DNA from: Kribbella solani
GTDB taxonomy: Bacteria; Actinomycetota; Actinomycetes; Propionibacteriales; Kribbellaceae
Direction: 5' to 3'
Assembly (NCBI RefSeq): GCF_014205295.1
Contig: NZ_JACHNF010000001.1
Span: 6,076,001 to 6,140,000, forward strand
DNA length: 64,000 nt
The translations under genes were made by a program, and so were the position numbers. The notes under the pieces are model-generated. The model had not been told where the DNA came from, ran no database searches, and saw nothing but the letters and a program-made list of their open reading frames with translations. This document shows, in pieces, positions 52,755-62,154 of this stretch. How positions within the stretch are numbered: the stretch's first letter is position 1; every line of letters starts with the position of its first letter.

Positions 52755-53603
52755 TCATCCGGTGCTCGTGGTTTTGAGGCCGGTGATTAGGGCGGTCACG
52801 GCGCGGCGTACGGCGGCCTCGTACGCGGCCGGGGTGAGGGTCGCGCCGACGCCGGCCACGCGGTCGTACATCAAACCGTCGAGCATCGCGGCGACCGGCC
52901 AGGCGGCCTGGTCCGGGGCGGGTACGTCGAGGGTGGCGAGGAGTTGGGCGAGCATGGCGCGGAGCTGGCGGCCGCCTTCGTCGATCGCGGTCCGGAGTTC
53001 GGGGCGGCGGGCGGCTTCGAGGGAGAGTTCGTAGCGGGCGATCAGGTCGTCGGGGCGGGTACGGGCGAGGGTGACGGTCATTGTCACGATCAGTTCGAGT
53101 GGGTCGGCGCCGGCGGGGGGCATGCCGCTGACGTCACGGGCCAGCATCCGGTCGACGCAGGCGGAGAGGAGCGCGTCGCGAGTACGCAGGTAGTAGGACG
53201 TCGACCCGGCCGGCAACCCGGCCTCGGCATCCACCGCACGATGCGTCAGCCCACGAAGCCCCCGCGTAGTCACCAGCCGAATAGCCGCATCCGCAATAGC
53301 CTCCCGCCGCCCCACCCCCCGAGGCACCTGCCGAACAGCCGCATCCACAGTCGCGTCCTGCTGCCCCGTCCCCTGCCGCGCCTGCCGAGTAGCCGCGTCC
53401 GCAGTGGCGTCCTGCTGCGCCGCCCCTTGAGGCGTCTGCCGAGTAGCCGCGTCTCCAGTGGCCTCCTGCTGCCCCGCCCCCTGCGGCGCCTGCCGGCCAG
53501 GTGGCACCGCGTCGTCTGTTGTTGGCGCACTGTCCCTCGTGTCACCGGCGTGGTTGTCCTCCGAGGTGGCGGGCTTTGGGGTGGGTGGGACGGGGGTTGT
53601 CAC
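52755..53603 (-). CDS. TetR-family regulator with tandem-repeat N-terminus
   Basis: The 282-residue product starts at GTG 53603. The TetR DNA-binding domain begins near residue 95 (GRREAIADAAIRLVTTRGLRGLTHRAVDAEAGLPAGSTSYYLRTRDALL), followed by a normal-size effector domain. Ahead of it are four 18-residue repeats, R37-T54, R55-T72, R73-V90 and R91-I108, patterned RQxPQGxxQQDATxDAAT; the last runs into helix 1 of the DNA-binding domain. TetR proteins usually have 10-20 residues before this point. It is divergent from the FAD monooxygenase gene with a perfect palindrome between. Confidence 0.9.
   Translation of the reverse strand: MTTPVPPTPKPATSEDNHAGDTRDSAPTTDDAVPPGRQAPQGAGQQEATGDAATRQTPQGAAQQDATADAATRQARQGTGQQDATVDAAVRQVPRGVGRREAIADAAIRLVTTRGLRGLTHRAVDAEAGLPAGSTSYYLRTRDALLSACVDRMLARDVSGMPPAGADPLELIVTMTVTLARTRPDDLIARYELSLEAARRPELRTAIDEGGRQLRAMLAQLLATLDVPAPDQAAWPVAAMLDGLMYDRVAGVGATLTPAAYEAAVRRAVTALITGLKTTSTG
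53280..53495 (-). repeat. Four 54-base tandem repeats in the TetR gene
   Basis: The repeats encode the 18-residue units described for the TetR protein. The copies differ at several positions, so the array is not newly made. Confidence 0.8.
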
Positions 53604-53630
53604 GGGGACAGTCTTGCACTGGCTGGGCAG

Positions 53631-53648
53631 ACTCTACAGGTGTAGAGT
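53631..53648. promoter_or_regulatory. Perfect TetR-type operator
   Basis: ACTCTACA-GG-TGTAGAGT is a perfect palindrome centred between the divergent TetR and monooxygenase genes. TAGAGT in each arm can serve as a -10 hexamer, and on the plus strand it ends seven bases before the monooxygenase ATG. Repressor binding would block both promoters. Confidence 0.8.
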
Positions 53649-53655
53649 TTGGAGT

Positions 53656-54765
53656 ATGCGGACGGCGATTGTGGTGGGGGCGGGGATCGGCGGGGTGACC
53701 GCGGCGGTTGCGTTGCAGCGGTGTGGGTGGCGGGTGACGGTGCTGGAGCGGGCGCCGGAGTTGGGGGAGGTCGGTGCCGGGATCTCGGTGTGGCCGTCGG
53801 CGGTCGCCGTGCTCGAGGGTCTCGGGGTGAAGGGCGTCGAGAAGGTGGCGGTACGGGCGAAGCCGGCCGGGATGCGGAAGCCTGACGGCCGCTGGGTGGT
53901 CGGGGCCGCCGAGCTCGGCGTGGAGATCCCGGTGATGATCCACCGCGCCCAACTGCACGACCTGATCACCGCTGAGTTCGACGGCCCGGGACATACCAAA
54001 CCGTTTGGTATGGCGGCTGGGGACCGGCGAGGTGGGGTGACGGTTTGGACTGGGTATGAGGTGGTGGGGGTTGAGCAGGATGGGGAGGGGGTGGTGGTGA
54101 ACGGGGAGCTTCGGGCGGAGTTGCTGGTGGCGGCTGATGGGGTTCGTAGTGTGGTTCGGAAGGGGCTGTACCCCGACTACGCAGGACCCCGGTATTCGGG
54201 GGTGTCGGCTTATCGGGGGATCGCGGACGTTGCCGTGGATGACGGCGGTGGGGAGACCTGGGGCCGGGGGCAACTCTTCGGATTCGCGCGCCTGATCGAC
54301 GGCCGCTTCTACTGGTACGGAACCGTGAACCAGCCGCCAGGAACGACCAGCGAACCGACCGCCTTCGCCTCCTGGCATGCACCCATTCCACAGCTGATCG
54401 CCGCCACCGAAACGGTTCTGCAGAACGACATTTACGACCTGACCACCCCGCTGGTTCCGTTTGTACAGGGCCGGATCGTCCTACTCGGCGACGCGGCGCA
54501 CGCGATGACCCCGTACCTCGGCCGCGGGGCCTGCTCGGCGATCGAGGACGTCGGCGCACTGGCCCGGCACCTGCAAAACGCCAGCGATCTCACGACAGCC
54601 TTGGCCGCGTACGACGCCGAGCGCCGGCCCGCGACCACCAAGCTGGTGAAACGCTCCCGGAGTATCGGCCGCCTGTCCCAAACCGAGAATCAGCTACTGC
54701 GTACGCTCCGCGACGGACTGTTCGGTATCGGCGGCAAACTGATGTCACTGCGCGCCCGCAAGTAG
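53656..54765 (+). CDS. FAD-dependent monooxygenase
   Basis: This 369-residue flavoprotein is of the p-hydroxybenzoate-hydroxylase-like group A. Visible are the FAD dinucleotide-binding IVVGAGIGGVTAAVALQRCGWRVTVLE, the DG motif VAADGVRSVVRKGL, and the GD motif IVLLGDAAHAMTPYLGRGACSAIEDV. It probably hydroxylates or epoxidises a small aromatic or polyketide-like compound. Repressor and operator lie directly upstream. It is slightly shorter than the usual 390-400 residues but complete. Confidence 0.95.
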   Translation: MRTAIVVGAGIGGVTAAVALQRCGWRVTVLERAPELGEVGAGISVWPSAVAVLEGLGVKGVEKVAVRAKPAGMRKPDGRWVVGAAELGVEIPVMIHRAQLHDLITAEFDGPGHTKPFGMAAGDRRGGVTVWTGYEVVGVEQDGEGVVVNGELRAELLVAADGVRSVVRKGLYPDYAGPRYSGVSAYRGIADVAVDDGGGETWGRGQLFGFARLIDGRFYWYGTVNQPPGTTSEPTAFASWHAPIPQLIAATETVLQNDIYDLTTPLVPFVQGRIVLLGDAAHAMTPYLGRGACSAIEDVGALARHLQNASDLTTALAAYDAERRPATTKLVKRSRSIGRLSQTENQLLRTLRDGLFGIGGKLMSLRARK

Positions 54766-54786
54766 CCGGATGGAAGAATCCGCGGT

Positions 54787-55662
54787 GTGACCACTCAGCC
54801 GCAGGCGCCGGAGATCGCTGGCGCGAAGCACATCCACTCCGGCAAGGTCCGGGACCTGTACGAGCTGGAGTCCGGCGACCTGTTGATGGTCGCGAGTGAC
54901 CGGATGAGCGCGTTCGACTGGATTCTGGAGACGCCGATCCCCGACAAGGGGAAGGTGCTGACCGCGATGAGCCTGTGGTGGTTCGAGCAGCTCGACGTGC
55001 CGAATCACATCCTCTCCACGGACGTACCCGCCGAGGTCGCGGGCCGGGCCGTGGTCTGCGAGAAGCTGGCGATGTACCCGGTCGAGTGCGTCGCCCGTGG
55101 GTACCTGAGCGGCTCCGGGCTGCTCGACTACAACGCGACCGGCGCGGTCTGTGGCATCCCGTTGCCGGCCGGTCTGGTCGAGGGTTCGCGGCTGGAGACG
55201 CCGATCTTCACCCCGGCCACCAAGGCGGAGCTCGGCGAGCACGACGAGAACGTCTCGTACGAGGCCGTGGTCGCGACCGTCGGCGCCGACACGGCCGCCG
55301 CGCTGCGCGACGCCACGCTCGGCGTGTACACGACTGCCCGGGCGATGGCCGAGCAGCGCGGGATCATCCTGGCGGACACGAAGTTCGAGTTCGGCGCCCG
55401 CGCGGACGGGACGATCGTGCTGGCCGATGAGGTGCTGACGCCCGACTCGAGCCGGTTCTGGCCGGCTGACCAGTGGGCGCCGGGGAAACAGCAGCCGTCG
55501 TACGACAAGCAGATCGTCCGTGACTGGCTGCAGTTCGAGTCCGGCTGGGACCGCGAGTCCGGCGAGGCCCCGCCGCCGCTGTCCGACGAGGTGATCGAGC
55601 GCACCAGGTCGGCGTACATCGGCGCGTACGAGCAGCTGACCGGCCGCAAGTTCGACAGCTAG
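54787..55662 (+). CDS. purC: Phosphoribosylaminoimidazole-succinocarboxamide synthase
   Basis: PurC joins CAIR and aspartate with ATP to give SAICAR. The 291-residue protein starts from GTG 54787 and carries HSGKVRDLYELESGDLLMVASDRMSAFD, PVECVARGYLSGSG, and the metal-binding IILADTKFEFGARADGTIVLADEVLTPDSSRFW. Length matches the eukaryote/actinobacterial type. AAGAAT ends seven bases before the GTG, suggesting a leaderless message. Confidence 0.97.
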   Translation: MTTQPQAPEIAGAKHIHSGKVRDLYELESGDLLMVASDRMSAFDWILETPIPDKGKVLTAMSLWWFEQLDVPNHILSTDVPAEVAGRAVVCEKLAMYPVECVARGYLSGSGLLDYNATGAVCGIPLPAGLVEGSRLETPIFTPATKAELGEHDENVSYEAVVATVGADTAAALRDATLGVYTTARAMAEQRGIILADTKFEFGARADGTIVLADEVLTPDSSRFWPADQWAPGKQQPSYDKQIVRDWLQFESGWDRESGEAPPPLSDEVIERTRSAYIGAYEQLTGRKFDS

Positions 55663-55679
55663 TGCGCCGACACGGCGCA

Positions 55680-56168
55680 CTAGAACCCACTCACGCCAAG
55701 CGCCAGCAGCACGAACCGGGCGACCCGGCCGGCCAGTACTGACAGGGTGAAGACCACGGTCTTCATCCGGGACGCGCCGCCGATCAGTGCGACCCCGTAC
55801 AGCGGTGGGATGCCGATGAACGCGCTCAGTAATGTCACCGGGGCGCCCCAGCGGCTGTCGCTCATGGCGTCCAGGAGGCGTTTGCTGACGCCCCGGTTCC
55901 ACTGGACGAAGCGGCCCCAGCGGGTGTCCAGGTTGACCGGTTTGGGTTCCTTCGTCTTCCGGCCGGCATAGCCCGGGCGGTAGCGGACGGCGAGGAACAT
56001 CGCGACCTTGCCGATGGTCTGGCCGATCGAGACCCCGATCGCCGCCACCACCGGGTCGAGCGCACCGGATACGCCCACCCCGAGCACGTACGCCTCGGCG
56101 TTCAGCACCGGTATCACGGCGGAGCCAATACCGAAGCCCACCGCGAGTACCAGTTGCCACGCCCACAT
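55680..56168 (-). CDS. Small VTT/DedA-like membrane protein
   Basis: The 162-residue product from ATG 56168 (or 56219 with 17 more residues) has hydrophobic segments near 3-22, 35-55, 110-128 and 140-160, with a basic loop between (RYRPGYAGRKTKEPKPVN). VTLLSAFIGIPPLYGVALIGGASRM near the C-terminus resembles the VTT/DedA or YqaA-type re-entrant region. It is convergent to purC with 17 bases between and divergent from purS. Confidence 0.75.
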   Translation of the reverse strand: MWAWQLVLAVGFGIGSAVIPVLNAEAYVLGVGVSGALDPVVAAIGVSIGQTIGKVAMFLAVRYRPGYAGRKTKEPKPVNLDTRWGRFVQWNRGVSKRLLDAMSDSRWGAPVTLLSAFIGIPPLYGVALIGGASRMKTVVFTLSVLAGRVARFVLLALGVSGF

Positions 56169-56255
56169 GTCATCGAGGCTAGGCGTCCCGTCAGTAGTTG
56201 ACAGGGAACCTAGGTCCACTTCCGGGAGCGATCAGGGTCACATCCGGGGACCAGG

Positions 56256-56261
56256 TACGAT
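56256..56261 (+). promoter_or_regulatory. Candidate -10 element for the purS operon
   Basis: TACGAT lies 35 bases before the purS GTG, leaving room for a leader with CTGGAG as ribosome site. This differs from the leaderless layout of the other purine genes. Confidence 0.4.
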
Positions 56262-56296
56262 GCACCCGTCAGTCCGCAACGAAACTGGAGTAGTCA

Positions 56297-56563
56297 GTGG
56301 CTCGCGTTGTCGTCGACGTCATGCTCAAGTCCGAGATCCTCGACCCGCAGGGCAAGGCGGTGCACGGCGCGTTCGGCCGGCTCGGCTTCGACGGCGTGGC
56401 CGACGTCCGGCAGGGAAAGCGCTTCGAGATCACCCTGGACGGTGCGGCGACCGAGGAGCGCGTCGCCGAGATCCGGAAGGCCGCGGACACTCTGCTGGCC
56501 AACCCGGTGATCGAGGACTACACGCTGCACGTCGAGACGGATGACAACGAGGGCGGCCGGTGA
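56297..56563 (+). CDS. purS: FGAM synthase subunit PurS
   Basis: This 88-residue small subunit of formylglycinamidine ribonucleotide synthase carries ammonia between PurQ and PurL. It shows [28 protein letters not shown] and [16 protein letters not shown] start with CTGGAG upstream. It overlaps purQ by four bases (GTGA). Confidence 0.96.
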   Translation: MARVVVDVMLKSEILDPQGKAVHGAFGRLGFDGVADVRQGKRFEITLDGAATEERVAEIRKAADTLLANPVIEDYTLHVETDDNEGGR

Positions 56564-57231
56564 AGATCGGGGTCGTCACCTTCCCGGGCTCGCTGGACGA
56601 CGCCGACGCCCGCCGCGCGGCAGCGGTCGCCGGTGCCGAGGCGGTCGCGCTCTGGCACGGTGACGCGGACCTGCGCGGCGTGGACGCGGTCGTCCTGCCG
56701 GGCGGCTTCTCGTACGGTGACTATCTGCGCGCCGGCGCGATCTCCCGGTTCGCCCCGGTGATGGACACCATCATCAAGAAGGCCGGCGAGGGTCTGCCGG
56801 TGCTGGGGATCTGCAACGGCTTCCAGGTGCTGTGTGAGTCGCACCTGCTGCCCGGTGCGCTGATCAAGAACCACCACCGCAAGTTCATCTGCAAGGACCA
56901 GCCGCTGCGGATCGAGAACAACCGCACCGCGTGGACCAGCGACTACGACGCCAACCACGAGATCACCATCGTCCTGAAGAACCAGGACGGCTCGTACGTG
57001 GCGGATGACGCGACACTGGACCGCCTGGAGGGCGAGGGCCGGGTCGTCGCCCGCTACCTGGACGAGAACCCGAACGGCTCGTACCGCGACATCGCCGGTA
57101 TCACCAACGAGCGCGGCAACGTGGTCGGTCTGATGCCGCACCCGGAGCACGCCGTCGAGACACTGACCGGCCCGACCACGGACGGCCTGGGCTTCTTCAC
57201 CTCGGTGCTGAAGGCCGTCGTCGCCTCCTGA
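56560..57231 (+). CDS. purQ: FGAM synthase glutaminase subunit PurQ
   Basis: The 223-residue class I glutaminase supplies ammonia to PurL. The triad is Cys in [13 protein letters not shown], and His and Glu in [11 protein letters not shown]-terminus [17 protein letters not shown] and [17 protein letters not shown] are typical. Its stop shares a base with the next gene's ATG, which is not purL but a large membrane protein. Confidence 0.97.
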   Translation: MKIGVVTFPGSLDDADARRAAAVAGAEAVALWHGDADLRGVDAVVLPGGFSYGDYLRAGAISRFAPVMDTIIKKAGEGLPVLGICNGFQVLCESHLLPGALIKNHHRKFICKDQPLRIENNRTAWTSDYDANHEITIVLKNQDGSYVADDATLDRLEGEGRVVARYLDENPNGSYRDIAGITNERGNVVGLMPHPEHAVETLTGPTTDGLGFFTSVLKAVVAS

Positions 57232-59318
57232 TGAGGTGGTTGGTCCGTGCTGCCGCGGTGGTAGCTTCGGTCGTTGCCGCGGCCGCCGGGTCGGTCCAGG
57301 CAACCGCCGCACCAGCCACGCGGCCACCCACCAGTCCCGCCAGCCCGACCAGCCCGGCCAGTCTGCTGGCGAAGGTCGTGGTGATCGGCGTACCCGGCCT
57401 GACCTGGGGTGACGTCAAGGCGTCGCCCGAGCTGACCGCGCTGGTGAACCAGTCCAGCGTCGGGTCGATCTCCGTGAAGACAGCCGGACCGCAGACCTGT
57501 CCGATCGACGGCTGGCTGACGATCGGCGCCGGTACTCGTGCGTGGGGCAGTGATTCCGGCCAGCCATGTGGTGACCTGCCTGCGGTGAGTGATGGCAAAG
57601 TCACTGGCTGGCAGACGTACGTGGACCGCCAGGCCGAGCACCACACCGGCGCACCGATCGGTCGCCTTGGTCAGGCCGGCTACCCGATGTGCGGCTTCGG
57701 GCCGGGTGCAGCGGTCGCACTGGCGCGTACTGATGGTTCGGTGGCCAACTGGCAGCCCCAGTTCGACCAGGCCAAGCTAGCGAGCCTTGAGTGCGGTGAC
57801 GCGGTCGTCGACGCCGGGGCGCTGCCGCTACGGGAGGGCCGGGCGGAGGCCCTGCAAAAGGTGGCCCAGCTGGTCGGACAGGTACGCCAGGCCGATGGCT
57901 GGGTGCTGCTGGCTGGAGTCAGCCAGGTGACTACGAACGACCACAAGCAGACGCTGGTCGCGATGCAGCTCCCGCCGGACGACGGGCCGCGTTGGTTGAC
58001 CAGTGACAGCACCCGTCGGCCCGGACTGATCCAGTTGACCGACATCACCGCAACCATCCTGCGCGGCCGTACTGCCGCGGCTGTCGACCCGGCCGGCCCG
58101 GAGAAGGCCGGTCCGCTCGACGGCAGCGAGATCCGCTCTGTCGGTGACCGCCACACCAACGCGGCAGCTGTTATCGATGACCGGTTGGATGCCAACCAGC
58201 GGTTCGAGCAGCCGCGACCAGTGCTGTTCGCTGTAGCCCTGACCATCGTCGGTGCTGAAGTGCTAGCGCTGCTGTGGTTCCTGCTCCGGCGCAGCCCGCT
58301 GTCCCGTCGCGTCGCGGTGTTCACGCTGTTGGTGCAGGGCGGCTTCTACATCGCTGTCTTCTTGGCCCAAGCAACAGTCTGGTGGCGCTGGCCGTCTCCT
58401 GCGTTCTCCTTGTACGCGGTGACCATCGGCATCAGTGTGGTGTCTGCAGTGATCGCACAGGTCCTGTTGAAGAAGTCCGCGTACTTCGGGCTGGCGTTGG
58501 GGGCGTACCTACTCCTCCTGATCGACGGAGTGCTTGGTACGCCGATGCAGCTCGGCAGCCTGTACACCGATGGCCCAGTGATCGGTGGGCGGTTCTACGG
58601 CTTCGGCAACTCTACGTTCGCGGCGCTGGCCGTCGGTGCCCTGATCACAGCCGGGTGGGCAGCACAGAAGCTGTTCGACAAGAGCCGAGTGCAGGCTGCG
58701 GTAGCCGTACTGGTCATCGGTGGTGCCGCGATCGTCGTGGACGGCAAGCCAGGGTGGGGTACCGACTTCGGTGGCATCCTCGCGCTGACGCCGGCGGTCC
58801 TACTGATGGCCTGGCTGACCTGGCGCGGCAGCATCTCACTGCGCGCACTGGTCGGCGTTGGCCTTGCCGGCGTACTAGCTGTGGCGGGCGTCGCGTTCCT
58901 GGACTACCAGCGCCCACCGGACCAGCGCAGTCACTTCGGTACGTTCGTTGCCCGGCTGGTGGACGGTCAGGTGAGCGACGTCCTCGTCCGCAAGCTGCAG
59001 ATGGCCGTCCAGGTCTTCACCGGCCCGGCTGGTTGGCTGATGCTGATCGCCGTCGTGCTCTGCATGCTGGCCACTGTCCTACCGAACCGTGTGCCGTCGC
59101 AGGCGTACCGCGAGTTCTACACCAGCCATCCGATGGTCCGGCCGACGCTACTGGCGCTGTCCGCCTGCGGCCTGATCGGCATGCTGCTGAACGACGTGGG
59201 CGTCAACCTGCCCGCGATCATGGTCGGTTTCGCCCTTCCGCTGCTGGTGGCCCATCTCCTGGCCTCGCACCAGCCAGCTACCGTTTTACCTGAGCCCCAC
59301 CTAGTGCAGGAGTCCTGA
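57231..59318 (+). CDS. Large membrane protein between purQ and purL, alkaline-phosphatase-like ectodomain
   Basis: The 695-residue protein has a signal-like N-terminus (residues 1-25) and a Pro/Thr linker, then an extracytoplasmic domain of about 290 residues beginning [14 protein letters not shown], which resembles the start of alkaline-phosphatase-superfamily proteins and continues with [10 protein letters not shown]; the metal ligands are not all identifiable. About ten transmembrane helices follow (330-675) with the motif [16 protein letters not shown] and [13 protein letters not shown]. It overlaps purQ and purL by TGATG at both ends, so its translation is tied to both. Function is unknown and need not relate to purines. 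Confidence 0.88.
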   Translation: MRWLVRAAAVVASVVAAAAGSVQATAAPATRPPTSPASPTSPASLLAKVVVIGVPGLTWGDVKASPELTALVNQSSVGSISVKTAGPQTCPIDGWLTIGAGTRAWGSDSGQPCGDLPAVSDGKVTGWQTYVDRQAEHHTGAPIGRLGQAGYPMCGFGPGAAVALARTDGSVANWQPQFDQAKLASLECGDAVVDAGALPLREGRAEALQKVAQLVGQVRQADGWVLLAGVSQVTTNDHKQTLVAMQLPPDDGPRWLTSDSTRRPGLIQLTDITATILRGRTAAAVDPAGPEKAGPLDGSEIRSVGDRHTNAAAVIDDRLDANQRFEQPRPVLFAVALTIVGAEVLALLWFLLRRSPLSRRVAVFTLLVQGGFYIAVFLAQATVWWRWPSPAFSLYAVTIGISVVSAVIAQVLLKKSAYFGLALGAYLLLLIDGVLGTPMQLGSLYTDGPVIGGRFYGFGNSTFAALAVGALITAGWAAQKLFDKSRVQAAVAVLVIGGAAIVVDGKPGWGTDFGGILALTPAVLLMAWLTWRGSISLRALVGVGLAGVLAVAGVAFLDYQRPPDQRSHFGTFVARLVDGQVSDVLVRKLQMAVQVFTGPAGWLMLIAVVLCMLATVLPNRVPSQAYREFYTSHPMVRPTLLALSACGLIGMLLNDVGVNLPAIMVGFALPLLVAHLLASHQPATVLPEPHLVQES

Positions 59319-61582
59319 TGTCGACAGACACCGTGTCAGTTGCCGGTACCACGCCGGACGTCGAGCAGCCCTGGGCTGAGCTCGGACTGAAGCCGGACGA
59401 GTACCAGCGGATCCGGGACATCCTGGACCGGCGCCCGACCAGCTGTGAGCTGGCCATGTACTCGGTGATGTGGAGCGAGCACTGCTCGTACAAGTCGTCC
59501 AAGGTGCATCTGCGCAAGTTCGGTGAGATCCCGCAGGAGACACCGGCCGGGAAGATGCTGGCCGGGATCGGCGAGAACGCCGGCGTGATCGACATCGGCG
59601 AGGGGTACGCGGTCACCTTCAAGGTCGAGTCGCACAACCACCCGTCGTACGTCGAGCCGTACCAGGGCGCGGCCACCGGGGTCGGCGGCATCGTCCGCGA
59701 CATCCTCGCGATGGGCGCCCGGCCGGTCGCGGTGATGGACCCGCTGCGGTTCGGCCCGCTGGACGCGCCGGACACCAAGCGGGTACTGCCCGGGATCGTC
59801 TCCGGCGTCGGTGGGTACGGCAACAGCCTGGGCCTGCCGAACATCGGCGGCGAGGTCGTCTTCGACTCGACGTACGCCGGGAACCCGCTGGTGAACGCGC
59901 TCTGTGTCGGCGTGATGCGGCACGAGGACCTGCACCTCGCGAACGCGACCGGCCTCGGCAACCAGATCATCCTGTACGGCGCGAAGACCGGCGGCGACGG
60001 CATCGGCGGCGTGTCCGTCCTGGCGTCGGAGACGTTCGCCGACGGTGGACCGACCAAGCGGCCGGCCGTCCAGGTCGGCGACCCGTTCATGGAGAAGCTG
60101 CTGATCGAGTGCACGCTCGAGCTCTTCCAGGCGCGCGTGGTCGAGGGCATCCAGGACCTGGGTGGCGCGGGCCTGTCCTGCGCGACGTCGGAGCTGGCCA
60201 GCGCCGGCGACGGCGGGATGCACGTGTCGCTGGACAAGGTGCCGCTGCGGGACGCGTCGCTCGCGCCGGAAGAGATCCTGATGAGCGAGTCGCAGGAACG
60301 GATGATGGCGGTCGTCACGCCGGAAAACGTCGAGGCGTTCCTCAAGATCTGCGCGAAGTGGGACGTCCAGGCGGACGTGATCGGCGAGGTCACCGACACC
60401 GGCCGGCTGGAGATCGACTGGCACGGTGAGCGGGTGGTGGACGTGCCGCCGCGCACCGTCGCGCACGAGGGACCGGTGTACGAGCGTCCGTACGCGCGCC
60501 CGGACTGGCAGGACGAGCTGCAGGCGGACGCCGCCGAGAAGTTGCCGCGGGCAAGCAGCGGCGCGGAGCTGCGGGACACCCTGCTGCGGCTGATCGCCTC
60601 GCCGAACCTGTGCGACAAGTCCTGGGTCACCGACCAGTACGACCGGTACGTGCTCGGCAACTCGGTGCTCGCGCAGCCCGAGGACAGCGGGATGATCCGG
60701 GTCGACGAGACCAGCGGCCTCGGTGTCGCGGTGTCGACAGATTGCAACGGGCGGTTCGCCAAGCTGGACCCGTACACCGGTGCGAAGCTCGCGCTGGCGG
60801 AGTCGTACCGGAACGTAGCGACCACGGGCGCCCGGCCGGTCGCGGTCACCGACTGCCTGAACTTCGGTTCGCCCGAGGACCCGGCGGTGATGTGGCAGTT
60901 CACCGAGGCCATCCGCGGCCTGGTCGACGCCTGCAAGGAGCTCGGCATCCCGGTCACCGGTGGGAACGTCTCGTTCTACAACCAGACCGGCGAGACGCCG
61001 ATCCTGCCGACCCCGGTGGTCGGCGTGCTGGGTGTCATCGACGACGTGACCCGGCGTACGCCGATCGGGTTCACGCCGGAGATGGAGGGCCACCAGCTGT
61101 ACCTGCTCGGCGCGACCGAGGAGGAGCTGTCCGGGTCCGAGTGGGCGCATGTCGTCCACGGTCACCTCGGCGGACGCCCGCCGGCGGTCGACCTGGCGGC
61201 CGAGCAGCAGCTCGCCGACATCCTGATCAACGCCTCCCGCGACGGGCTGATCGACGCGGCGCACGACGTCAGCGACGGCGGCGTCGCGCAGACGCTGGTC
61301 GAGTCGGCGCTGCGCGGTGGCGTCGGCGCGCGGGTGTGGGCGCCGGACGGGCTGGACCCGTTCCTGTTCCTGTTCGCCGAGTCGGCCGGGCGCGTGGTCG
61401 TCGCGGTGCCGCGGACCGAGGAGGTGCGGTTCACCGACATGTGCACCGCCCGCCGCTTCCCGCACGCCAAGATCGGCGTCATCACCGGTGACACCCTCGA
61501 CGTGCAGGACCAGTTCGAGGTGCCGCTGACCGAGCTGCGGACGGCCTGGAGCGCGACGCTGCCGGCGGTCCTCAACGCGTGA
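59318..61582 (+). CDS. purL: FGAM synthase large subunit PurL
   Basis: The 754-residue synthetase subunit converts FGAR to FGAM with ATP and ammonia from PurQ. It is the small-type PurL requiring PurS and PurQ. Characteristic segments are [38 protein letters not shown], the GGDGIGG ATP loop and [15 protein letters not shown]; a second repeat has [13 protein letters not shown] and [14 protein letters not shown]. Start ATG overlaps the membrane protein's stop. Confidence 0.98.
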   Translation: MSTDTVSVAGTTPDVEQPWAELGLKPDEYQRIRDILDRRPTSCELAMYSVMWSEHCSYKSSKVHLRKFGEIPQETPAGKMLAGIGENAGVIDIGEGYAVTFKVESHNHPSYVEPYQGAATGVGGIVRDILAMGARPVAVMDPLRFGPLDAPDTKRVLPGIVSGVGGYGNSLGLPNIGGEVVFDSTYAGNPLVNALCVGVMRHEDLHLANATGLGNQIILYGAKTGGDGIGGVSVLASETFADGGPTKRPAVQVGDPFMEKLLIECTLELFQARVVEGIQDLGGAGLSCATSELASAGDGGMHVSLDKVPLRDASLAPEEILMSESQERMMAVVTPENVEAFLKICAKWDVQADVIGEVTDTGRLEIDWHGERVVDVPPRTVAHEGPVYERPYARPDWQDELQADAAEKLPRASSGAELRDTLLRLIASPNLCDKSWVTDQYDRYVLGNSVLAQPEDSGMIRVDETSGLGVAVSTDCNGRFAKLDPYTGAKLALAESYRNVATTGARPVAVTDCLNFGSPEDPAVMWQFTEAIRGLVDACKELGIPVTGGNVSFYNQTGETPILPTPVVGVLGVIDDVTRRTPIGFTPEMEGHQLYLLGATEEELSGSEWAHVVHGHLGGRPPAVDLAAEQQLADILINASRDGLIDAAHDVSDGGVAQTLVESALRGGVGARVWAPDGLDPFLFLFAESAGRVVVAVPRTEEVRFTDMCTARRFPHAKIGVITGDTLDVQDQFEVPLTELRTAWSATLPAVLNA

Positions 61583-61659
61583 CATCCAGCGGCACTCCTG
61601 CTTCTCGGTGACCGGGTCCGCCCGTCTGGCACACTCGGTGGGGAGGAGTGAGGTGACGG

Positions 61660-62154
61660 ATGGTTGAGCGGCGGCCGGGTAAGGCGGGGGAGCTGATGGG
61701 CCTGGCGGCTGCGGCCGGCCAGGAGGCTCGGGTCGCGGCTGCCCGGCGGCGGCTTGCTCAGGTACGGCTCACCGATGACGACCGGCGGGTGGTCACGGAC
61801 GAGCTGTCGGAGCAGTTCGCGGTCGGGCGGTTGGACGAGGGCGAGCTGCATCGGCGCGTCGACCTCGTCCACGACGCGGTCACGCACGCGGATCTGCAGC
61901 CGATCTTCGCTGGTCTACCTGTGTCCGCGTTGTACCAGCCGGTGGCGCGGTCGTCGTCGAAGTGGCGGTGGGCCGCGTTCGCGGCGGCGGTGTGGCTGGC
62001 GGTGCCGTTCGTACTCGCCGGGTTGCTGCTGCTCGTCTTCGGACGCGAGATCGCGGCAGCCATCTTCGGCATTCCAGCAGTGGCAGCGATCGCCTACTCG
62101 TACCGCTGGGCCTCACGACCCCGCCGGGAAGAACGCCGCCAGTCAGGGCCCTAG
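61660..62154 (+). CDS. DUF1707 membrane protein
   Basis: This 164-residue protein has an N-terminal DUF1707 domain (residues 33-85; RLTDDDRRVVTDELSEQFAVGRLDEGELHRRVDLVHDAVTHADLQPIFAGLP) and two transmembrane helices (about 102-124 and 130-150), followed by a basic tail. The domain is common in actinobacteria with unknown role. The end overlaps the convergent LacI gene by 12 bases. Confidence 0.92.
   Translation: MVERRPGKAGELMGLAAAAGQEARVAAARRRLAQVRLTDDDRRVVTDELSEQFAVGRLDEGELHRRVDLVHDAVTHADLQPIFAGLPVSALYQPVARSSSKWRWAAFAAAVWLAVPFVLAGLLLLVFGREIAAAIFGIPAVAAIAYSYRWASRPRREERRQSGP

Noticed and set aside
59336-61585. A 749-codon open frame opposite purL
   Set aside because: It mirrors purL exactly and has no domain of its own.
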